Origin: Penium margaritaceum
Taxonomy: Eukaryota; Streptophyta; Zygnematophyceae; Desmidiales; Peniaceae
Assembly: GCA_023375785.1 (NCBI GenBank)
Contig: SZWC01000577.1
Span: 123,320 to 145,720, forward strand
DNA: 22,401 nucleotides
Reading direction: 5' to 3'
Positions 9,390 through 17,730 of this stretch are shown here, one piece after another. Both the position numbers and the translations under genes were made by a program. Position 1 is the stretch's first letter, and each line of letters opens with the position of its first letter. The notes under the pieces are model-generated. The model had not been told where the DNA came from and did not search any database. It worked only from the letters and a program-made list of their open reading frames with translations.

Positions 9390-10037
9390 CTTGGCAATGC
9401 CTGGGCAATGCCTGGGTAATGCCTAGCAATGCCTGGGCAATGCTTGGCAATGCTTGGGCAATGCCTGGCAATGCCTGGGCAATGCCAAGCAATGCTTGGC
9501 AATGCCTGGGCAATGCCTGACAATGTCTGGCAATGCCTGGCAATGCCTGGCAATGCCTGGCAATGCCTGGCAATGCATAGCAATTCCTGGCAATGCCATG
9601 GCAATGCTTGGGCAATGCCTGACAATGCCTGGGCAATGCCTGGCAATGCTTGGACGACGCTTGGCAATGCCTGGGCAATGCTTGGGCAATGCATGGCAAT
9701 GCCTGGCAATGCCTAGCAATGCCTAGCAATGCCTGGGCAATGCCTGGCAATGCCTGGCAACGCCTGGGTAATGCGTGGTAATGCCTGGGTAATGCTTGGC
9801 AATGCCTGGCAATGCCACGTAATGCCTTGGCAATGCCTGGCAATGCCTGGCAATGCCTGGGCAAAGCCTGGCAATGCCTCGACAATGCCTGGGCAATGTC
9901 CGGCAGTGCCTGGCAATGCCTGGCAATGCCTGGCAATACCTGGCAATGTCTTGACAATACCCGAGTAATGCATGGCAATGCATGGGCAATGCCTGGTAAT
10001 GCCTACAAATGCCTGGTAATGCCTGGGCAATGCCTGG
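9390..10037 (+). repeat. Array C: ~60 copies of 10-11-bp unit GGCAATGCCT(G)
   Basis: About 650 bp are filled by GGCAATGCCTG and its 10-bp form GGCAATGCCT, mixed with variants such as GGTAATGCC and GGCAATGCTTG. The unit is a near-palindrome (only the central AA is asymmetric), and its orientation is opposite to array B. All frames on both strands stay mostly open, so long repeat peptides appear (ALPGIARHCQ type on the minus strand, AMPGNAWQCL type on the plus). These are not genes. The array stops at the likely start of the copia LTR. Confidence 0.95.
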
Positions 10038-10521
10038 TTACGACCATTCTACCAGAACCGAGCCGCCCCTAAAAAGACGACCACGTCGTCACGCGTCCGG
10101 TTAGCGGAAAGAAGTCGTTAAACATTGCTCTGTCCTGTTCTGTTGTATATACGGAGGATGTTTATTCCCTCTCTAGTTTAACCAGAACAGTTCTGCTCAT
10201 CCTGTTCCACTTTTGGTTCCGCGGCTTCGCCGCCGTGTCTCCGCTCTTCTTGCACCTTAACTTCGTTAGCCTTTCACAGCCCTAAGTTCTTCGCTCCGTC
10301 ACTCTCGCTCCTTCGCTCAGCCAGTCATCACTCATCTCGCTCTCGTCCTCTCTCAGCAGCTCGTCTACCTCGTGTTCCTGACTTGTCAACCTCTCTCAAG
10401 TCCTGTTACTAACTCCTCGGGACCTCTCTTACTTCCGTCACCTTGCTAACGTACTCATGCATGTTCCGATGTTTCTGCCTGCTTCAGCTTCTGCCAAACT
10501 CATGTCTGCATTCTTCTGACA
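10035..10521 (+). mobile_element. Copia-type LTR (5' LTR; left boundary uncertain)
   Basis: The right end is well defined: ...TTCTGACA at 10521 (CA terminus) directly abuts the primer-binding site. The left end is not fixed. TGG at 10035 gives a 487-bp LTR with only TG...CA ends. TGTC at 10131 gives 391 bp with 4-bp inverted ends TGTC/GACA. A TATATA box lies at 10146-10151. No second LTR, protease, integrase or reverse transcriptase is visible downstream, so this is the 5' end of a broken or interrupted element. It is on the opposite strand from the Gag at the left edge of the window. Confidence 0.65.
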
Positions 10522-10533
10522 TGGTATCAGAGC
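10522..10533 (+). other. Retrotransposon primer-binding site (initiator tRNA-Met)
   Basis: TGGTATCAGAGC is complementary to the 3' end of initiator tRNA-Met, including CCA. It is the primer-binding site typical of Ty1/copia elements of plants and algae. It starts immediately after the LTR, where minus-strand DNA synthesis would begin. Confidence 0.9.
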
Positions 10534-11033
10534 ATCAGACAATATCTCTTGGTGCCTCGTGACCTCGTCATCGCTCTACCGCTACCCGTACTTCACCGCT
10601 TTGATCTGCATTGCTCTGCCGCCGCCGCCGCCACTTCGTATCTCTCCGCTTCGTCAGCAGGTGACATTAGCAATTCCGCTTGAAGTGCTCCTCGCGCTGA
10701 AGAAACGTCTCGTCATCTTGAAGAAATCCCTGCGCCCATTCCGTGACCGTGGCCAACAATTGGTGACCTGTCATTCGCAGTAGCCGCAAGTAGCTCCCGA
10801 GCCGCCATCTGCCGTCAACTTCCAAGAAGCTTCCTGCCATCCACAAACCTGCTACCTCTCATCACCTCAGCCGTCGCAAGTGTCTCCACCTTCCTCACCT
10901 CCCCTTCTCTCATCCACCTTGTCTACGCTCTCTGCCTCATCGTTTCCAATCTTCCTGCATCCCTTAGCTCAAGCCACCTCCTCGCATCGCCCTCTCGCTT
11001 CGTCAACAGCAGCAGTCGAACCACCGCAGTCGG

Positions 11034-11240
11034 GATATCGGACACCACCAGTCCTCCTGCTCCCATTGCGAGCCAACTGTGGAACAAGCCGTCACTCTCC
11101 TTTCATCAGCGGATCAGTGTCTCTGCCCGCTGCATGACTCCCTCTGCAACAACCAGTCTCCTTGAACTGCCAGGATATCGGACACCGCCAGTCTTCCTGC
11201 CCGCTGAGCGACAACTGGGGAACAAGTCGTCACTCTCCGG
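11034..11240. repeat. 140-bp tandem pair with GATATCGGACACC (second block)
   Basis: GATATCGGACACC starts at 11034 and 11174, exactly 140 bp apart. Both are followed by CAGTC and CTGC(T/C)C cores and GGAACAAG. This is the same arrangement as at 2076/2216. Confidence 0.85.
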
Positions 11241-11500
11241 AACGTAGAGTGCCTGGTTGTCTCGCGCCGCCTCCTCCCTTGCCATCCTTTACCTGTGGCG
11301 ACCTCCATCTTCCTTCTTCGTTGTGCCCGTCAGCATTGTCAGCAGCCTATCTCTTGTTCATCCTCATCTTCATCTATCACTCTTTGCCCTCTTCCTCCTC
11401 TCAGCTTCAGTGGCCATCTTCGAATTGCCCTTCATCCTCAGCTCCGTCCTCACCATCATCCGTGCCGACTCCGCATCATTCCTCCTCATCAGCCTCTGCA

Positions 11501-11777
11501 GCGCACGTGGTTCCGCCTTTGCGCCCACTCATCCATCAGCTGCCTCCGTATTCCTCCTCCGCATCGTTTTCCGCTCGGCACAAGAATCTGCCCGGTCGCA
11601 TCGCCTATTGGACGACGACCTGCACCCAAGCCGAAAACTTCCGCAGCGCACGCGGCTCGCCCCTGCGCCCACTCCGTCATCATCATCAGCTTCAGCCTCC
11701 ACATCATCAGCATCTGCCGCCGGCACAAGGACCTCCATGAGCTAGCTGCCCGCTTCGCAGCAACCTGCACCCACGCC
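11501..11777. repeat. Two ~140-bp modules with a CACGTGG/CACGCGG head
   Basis: Modules start at 11501 (GCGCACGTGG) and 11646 (GCGCACGCGG). They carry the cores GCGCCCACTC, GGCACAAG and CCTGCACCCA seen in the four modules at 2621-3178. The two blocks therefore differ by module number as well as by point changes. Confidence 0.85.
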
Positions 11778-14700
11778 GGTGCCTGAGTGCGCCTGAGTGC
11801 ACCTGAGTGTGAGTGAATGCGCCTGAGTGCACCTGAGTGTGCCTGAGTTTGCCTGATTGTGTCTGACTGCGCCAGAGTTGGCCTGATTGCGCCTGAGTGC
11901 GCCTGAGTGCGCCTGAGTGCGCCTGAGTGCGCCTGAGTGCGCCTGATTGTGCCGGACCACGCCTGACTCCGCCTGAGTGCGCCTGAGTGCGCCTGAGTAC
12001 GCCAGAGTGCGCCTGAGTGCGCCTGAGTGCGCCTGAGTAGGCCTAAATGCGCCTGAGTATGCCTAAGTGCACCTGAGTGCGCGTGAGTGCACCTGAGTGC
12101 GCCTGAGTGCGGCTAAGTACGCCTGAGTGCGCCTGAGTGCACCTGAGTTTGCCTCACTGCGCCTACGTGCGCCTGCGTGTGCCTGAGTGCGCTTACATGC
12201 ACCTGAGTGCGCCTGAGTGTGCCTGAGTGCGCCTGAGTGCGCTTGAGTGCGCCTGAGTGCGCCTGAGTGCGCCTGAGTACACCTGACTATGCTTGAGTGC
12301 GCCTGAGTGCGCCTGAGTGTGCCTGACTACGCCTGACTGCGCCTGAGTGTGCCTGAGTGCGCCTGAGTTTGCCTGAGTGCGCCTGACTACGCCTGACTGC
12401 GCCTGACTACGTCTGACTTTGCCTGACTACGCCTGATTGCGCTAGACTGCCCCTGACTGCGTCTAAGTGTGCCTGAGTGCACCTGAGTGCGCCTGAGTCC
12501 GCCTGAGTGCGCCTGAGTGTGCCTCAGTGCACCTGAGTGTACCTGAGTACGCCTAAGTGCGCCTGAGTGCGCCTGATTGTGCCTGAGTGCGTCTGACGAC
12601 GCCTGAAAGCGCTTGACTGTGCCTGACTACCCCTGAGTGTGCCTTAGTGCGCCTCAGTGCGCTTCAGTGCGCCTGAGTGCGCCTGAGTGCGCCTGAGTGC
12701 TTCTGAGTGCGCATGAGGGTACATGAGTGCACCCCAGTGCGCCTGAGTGCGCCTGAGTTCCCCTGAGTGTGCCTGAGTGCGCCTGAGTGTGCCTGAGTTC
12801 GCCTAAGTGCGCCTGAGTATGCCTGAGTGCACCTGGGTGTGCCTGACAGTGCCAGACTGCGCCTGAGTGCAACTGACTGCGTTTGACTGTACCTGACTGC
12901 GCCTGAATGCACCTGACTGCGCCTCACTGCGCCTGACTGCTTCTGAGTGCGCCTGAGTGGGCCTGAGTGCGCCTGAGTGTGCTTGAGTGCGCCTGAGTGT
13001 GCGTGAGTGCGCCTAAGTATGCTTGAGTGCGCCTGAGTGCTCTTGAGGGCGCCTGAGTGCGCCTGAGTGCGCCTGACTGTGTCTGACTGTGTCTGACTGT
13101 GCCTGAGTGCGGCTGACTGCGCTTGAGTGAGCCTGAGTGCACCTGACTGCGCGGAAATGCGCTTGACTCCGCCTGAGTGCGCCTGAGTGCGCCTGAGTGC
13201 GCCTGAGTGTGCTTGAGTGCGCCTAAGTGCGCCTGAGTACGCCTTAGTGTGCTTGAGTGTGCCTGAGTGTACCTGAGTGCACCTGAATGCACCTGACTAC
13301 GCCTGACTACGCCTGACTGCTTCTGACTACACCTGAGTGCGCTTGAGTGCGCCTCCGTGCGCCTGACTATGCCTGAGTATGCCTGACTGCGCTTGCGTGC
13401 GCCTGAGTGCGCCTGAGTACACCTGAGTGCGCCTGACTGTGCCCGACTGCGCTTGACTGCGCATGACTGCGTCCGACTACGCTTGATTGCGCCTGACTGT
13501 GCATGACTGCGCCGTATGCGCTTGACTAAGCCTGAGTGTGCCTGAGTGCGCCTGACTGCGCCCGAGTGCGCATCAGTGCGGTTGAGTGCGCCTGAGTGCG
13601 CCTGAGTACGCCTGTGTATGCCTGAGTGTGCATGTGTGTGCCTGAGTGCGCCTGAGTGCGTTTGAGTGCGACTGAGTGCGCCTGAGTGCGCTAGAGTGCA
13701 CCTGAGTGTACTTGAGTGCGCTTGAGTGCGCCTGAGTGTGCCTGACTGCACCTGAGTGCACCTGAGTGTGCCTTACTCTGCCTAACTGCGCCTGACTCCG
13801 CCTGAGTGTGCCTGACTACGCCTAAGTGCGCTTGAGAGCGCCTGAGTGTGGCTGCGTGCGCCTGAGTGCTTCTGAGTGCGCCCGAGTGTGCATGAATGCG
13901 CCTGAGTACGCCTGAGTGTGCCTGAGTGCGCATGAGTGTGCCTGAGTGCGCCTGAGTGCGTCTTTGTGCGTCTGAGTGCGCTTGAGTGCGCTTGAGTGCA
14001 CGTGAGTGTGCTTGAGTGCGCCTGACTGTGTCAGACTGCGCCTGAGTACACGTGAGTGTGCGTGACTGTGCCTAACTACGCCTGACTCCGCTTGAGTGTC
14101 CTGACTCCGCCTGAGTGCGCCTCAGTGCGCCTGAGTGTGCCTTACTGCGCCTTACTGCGCCTGATTGCACCCTACTATGCCTGACTGCGCCTGACTGTGG
14201 CTGAGTGCGCCTGAGTGCTCCTGAGTGTGCCTAAGTGCGCCTGAGTAGGCCTGAGTACGCTAGACTGCGCCTGACTGCATCTGACTGCGCCTAACTCCGC
14301 CCGACTGGGCCTGACTACGCCTGACTGCGCCTGACTGCGCTTGAGTGCGCTTGAGTGCGCCTGAGTGGGCCTGAGTGCGCGTGAGTGCGCCTGAGTGCGC
14401 CTGAGTGCGCGTGAGTGCGCCTGAGTGCGCGTGAGTGCGCCTGAGTGCGCCTGAGTGCGCCTTAGTGTGCCCAATTGCGCCTGACTGCGCCTGACTGCGC
14501 CTAAGTACGCCTGACTGCGCCTGAGTGTGCCTAACTGCGCCTGACTGCGCCTTACTGCGCTTGACTGTGCCTGAGTGCACCTGAGTGCGCCTTAGTGCGT
14601 CTGACTGGGCCTGAATGTACCTGAGTGCGCCTGAGTGCGCCTGAGTACGCCAAGGAGCGCCTGAGAGCACCTGAGTGCGCCTGAGTGCTCTTCACTGCGC

Positions 14701-17097
14701 CTGAGTGCACCTCAGTGCGCCTAAATGCGCTTGAGTGCACCTGAGTGTACCTGAGTGCGCCTGAGTGCGCCTGACGCCGCCTGACGGCGCCTTACTACGC
14801 CTCACTACACCTGACTGTCCCTGAGTGTGCCTGAGTGTGCTTGAGTGCCCCTGAGTGCGCATAAGTGCGCCTGACAGCGCCTGAGTACGCCTGAGTACGC
14901 CTGAGTGTGCCTGAGTGTACCTGAGTGCGCCTGAGTGCGCCTGAGTATGCCTGAGTGTGCCTAAGTGCGCCTGAGTACGCCTGAGTTTGCCTGAGTGCGC
15001 CTGACTGCGCCTGACTGCGCCTGACAGAGTATGACTATGCCTGACTGCGCCTCACTACGTCTGACTTTGCCTGACTGCGCCTGACTACGTCTGAGTGCAC
15101 CCTTAGTGCGCCTGAGTACATCTGAGTGCGCCTGAGTGCGCATGAGTGTGCCCGAGTGCACCTGAGTGCGCCTGAGTATGCCTGACTATGCTTGACTCCA
15201 CTTGACTGCGCTTGACTGCGTCTGACTGCGCCTGACTGCGCCTGACTGCGCCTGACTGCGCCTGACTGTGCCTTACTATGCTTGACTGCACCTGAATGCG
15301 TCTGAGTGCCCTTGAGTGCGCCTGAGTCGGCCTGAGTGCACCTGAGTGCACTTGAGTGCGCCTGAGTGCGGTTGAGTACTACTGAGTGCGCCTGAGTGCG
15401 CCTGAGTGCGCCTGAGTGCGCCTGAGTGTACCTGAGTGCGCCTGAGTGTGCCTAAGTATGCCTGAGTACGCCTGAGTGCGCCTGAGTACGCTACAGTGCG
15501 CCTGAGTGCACCTGAAAAAGCCTGACTACGCCTGACTCCGCCTGACTGCGTCAGACTGCGCCTGACAGCGCCTAAATCTGCTTGACTGCGTCTGAGTGCG
15601 CCTGAGTGCGCCTGAGTGCGCCTGAGTGTGCATGGGTACGCGTGAGTGCGCCTCAATGCCCTTGAGTGCGCCTGGGTGCACCTGACTGTGTCTGACTGTG
15701 TCTGACTGCGCCTAAGTGCGCCTGGCTACACCTGAGTGCGCCTGAGTGCACCTGAGTGCACCTGACTGCGCCGGACTGCGCCTGACTCCACCTGAGTGCA
15801 CCTGAGTGCGCTAAGCTGAGTGCGCCTGATGCGCCTGAGTGCGCATGAGTGCGCCTGAGTGCGCCTGAGTGCGCCTGAGTGCGCCTGAGTGCGCCTGAGT
15901 GCGCCTCAGTGCGCGTGAGTGCGCCTGAAGGCACCTTATTGCACTTCAGTGTGCCTGTGGTTGCCTGCATTTGCTTGCGAGCGCCTGAGTGCGCTTGCAT
16001 GCGCCGGACTGCACCTGACTCCACTGATTGCGCCTGAGTGCGCCTCAATGCGCCTCAGTGCGCCTGAGTACGCCTCAGTGCGCCTAAGTGCGCCTTAGTG
16101 TGCCAGAGTGTGCCTTAGTGTGCCTGAGTGCGCCTGAGTGCGCCATAGTGCGCCTGAGTGCGCCTCAGTGTGCCTAAGAGCACCCGAGTGCGCTTGAGTG
16201 CGCCTGAGTGCGCCTGAGTGTGCCTGAGTTTGCCTAAGTGCGCCTGAATGCACCTGACTACGCCTGACTGCGCCTGAGTGCGCCTGACTGTGCTGGACTG
16301 CGCCAAAGTGCGCTTGAGGGCCCTTAAGTGCGCCTGAGTGTGCCTGGGTGCGTCTCAGTGCGCCAGAGTGCGCTTGAGTACGCCTGAGTGCGCCTGACTG
16401 TGCCTGACTGTGCCAGACCGTGCATGCCTGTGCCTCACTGCGTGTGAATGTGCCTGACTGCGCCTGACTGCGCCTGACTACGCTTGACAGCGCCTGAGTG
16501 TGCCTGAGTGTGCCTGACTGCGCCTGAGTGTGCCTGAGTGCGCCAGAGTGTGCTGAGTGCGCCGGAGTGCGCTTGAGTGCGCCTGAGTGCGCCTGAGTGT
16601 ACCTGAGTGCGCCTGAGCGCGTCTGAGTGCGCCTTAGTGCACCTGAGTGTGCCTGAGTGTGCCTGACTGTGTCTTTCTGCGCCTGAGCTTGCCTGACTGC
16701 GCCTGAGCGCGCCTGAGTGCGCCTGACTGCGCCTGACTGCGCTTGACTGCGCCTGACTCTGCCTGAGTGTACCTGACTCTGCCTGAGTGTGCCTGAGTGC
16801 GCCTAAGTGCGCCTGAGTGCGCCTGACTCCGCCTGACTGTGCCTGAATGCGCCTGAGTGTACCCGAGTGCACTTGAGTGCCCCTGAGTGCGTCTGACTGC
16901 GCCTGAGTGCGCTTGAGTGCGCCTGACTGCGCTTACTGTGGCTTAGTGCGCCTGACTGTTACTAACTGCGCCTAACTGCGCCTGAGTGCGCTTGAGTACG
17001 CCTGGGTGCACGTGAGTGCGCTCAAGTGGGCCTGAGAGCGCTTGATTGCGCCTGAGTGCGCTTGAGTGCGCCTGAAAGCGCCTGAGTGTGCCTGAAT
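11778..17097. repeat. Array D: 5.3-kb satellite of 10-bp unit GCGCCTGAGT
   Basis: Roughly 530 tandem copies of a 10-bp unit (GCGCCTGAGT; with variants GACT for GAGT, TGTG or TACG for TGCG) run without other sequence. The 10-bp register is kept over long stretches and slips by a base or so only at a few places (near 13512, 14098, 15100, 15810 and 16020). The plus strand has TGA once per 30 bp in every frame. The complementary unit has no stop in any frame, so long minus-strand frames of the type RRTQAHSGAL arise everywhere and should not be called genes. The array continues after hAT-2 at 21675. Confidence 0.97.
17090..17097. repeat. 8-bp target-site duplication of hAT-2, left copy (GCCTGAAT)
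   Basis: GCCTGAAT lies immediately outside the left terminal repeat and recurs at 21675-21682 immediately outside the right one. Eight bp is the target duplication length of hAT elements. GCCTGA is part of the array unit, but the AT is a variant from the usual GT and is shared by both sides. Joining the flanks leaves the array in phase. Confidence 0.85.
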
Positions 17098-17190
17098 CCA
17101 TGTTGCCTTCGACTTCCGACTTGAGGGGGTCAAGTCGGAGTCGCCAAGTCGGTCCATGTCGACTTGGACGTCGACTTGACTTGACCCCCT
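17098..17190. promoter_or_regulatory. Left terminal and subterminal region of hAT-2 with clustered CGACTT
   Basis: After the 12-bp terminal repeat come six copies of CGACTT (four forward, two as AAGTCG) in about 80 bp. GGGGGTCAAGTC and GACTTGACCCCC form an inverted pair. hAT transposases bind short clustered subterminal motifs, so this is the likely binding region. That role is inferred from the family. Confidence 0.7.
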
Positions 17191-17730
17191 TTTTTTTAGC
17201 CGGGGTCAGTTTTCACCCCTTGTGTCACAAGGGACTTGACAAGCTTTTACAGGCATTTTTTTTTCCTGGAGGCAGGCGCAAATCCCGCTGTGCCTAGCGA
17301 GAACTCTATGTCTGATGCACTTTTCCATGCTGGATGGTTGATGCCCGCGGTGTCCACTCATTGGTGCGTTGCTTTACATGCGTTATGTGACAGCAATGCT
17401 TGGCTAACAACCAAGCATAGGTCCTACATGGGACGTATGACACGGCAATGCGTGCTTAACGTGTGGGTGGTGCGTGTACGTCATGCGTGAACCTGGTGTT
17501 CTTGTTTTGCTGCGGTGAACGAACCAATCGGGGGCCTTGTTGCACGTCACGGAAGGACAATGTGTGTGACATGTGGCAAGGGTTTGATGTGTACTCTCAT
17601 CAAACCAGGTAGCAGTTTGACAACCCGTACGAAGCGCATCCACTGTCAGACCTTCCGAGGAGCCCACTTTCTGGCACATCCTTGCCATGCAGTTGACCAG
17701 CCAAACTTCACTCTGCCCCACTCGGCCGCC
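17191..17730 (+). other. 5' untranslated/promoter region of hAT-2
   Basis: This stretch lies between the subterminal repeats and the transposase ATG. It has T-rich runs (around 17190 and 17255) and no recognised gene. The transposase frame is open back to about 17515 but without a well-placed earlier ATG, so I treat it as leader and promoter. No clear TATA box was identified. Confidence 0.5.

Larger units (their letters stand above)
10534..11777 (+). mobile_element. Retrotransposon leader block, copy 2 (modular, Ser/Pro/His-rich)
   Basis: This sequence directly follows the primer-binding site, so it is the 5' internal region of the copia-type element. From about 10660 it is homologous to 1690-3178. 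It has the LKKRLVIL...RGQQLVT segment, the GATATCGG pair, and two CACGTGG-type modules (four in copy 1). In the frame of LKKRLVIL a TAG falls at about 10781 and reading resumes as PQVAPEPPSAVNFQEASC. The open frames are Ser/Pro-rich with no recognised domain. No Gag follows. The block ends at CTGCACCCACGCC (11777), the same end as copy 1, and array D begins. Confidence 0.65.

Noticed and set aside
9390-10037. Open frames on both strands across array C (MPGNAWQCL and ALPGIARHC types)
   Set aside because: They are translations of a near-palindromic 10-11-bp repeat in several frames and are not genes.
11778-17097. Many long minus-strand open frames with His/Ser/Gln/Arg-rich repeats
   Set aside because: The complement of the 10-bp unit has no stop in any frame, so open frames are automatic. 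All frames give the same peptide cycle and no start, domain or codon signal stands out.
11778-17097. CRISPR array or telomere-like repeat
   Set aside because: There are no unique spacers between repeats, the unit is 10 bp and directly tandem, it is not a telomere motif, and the setting is eukaryotic.
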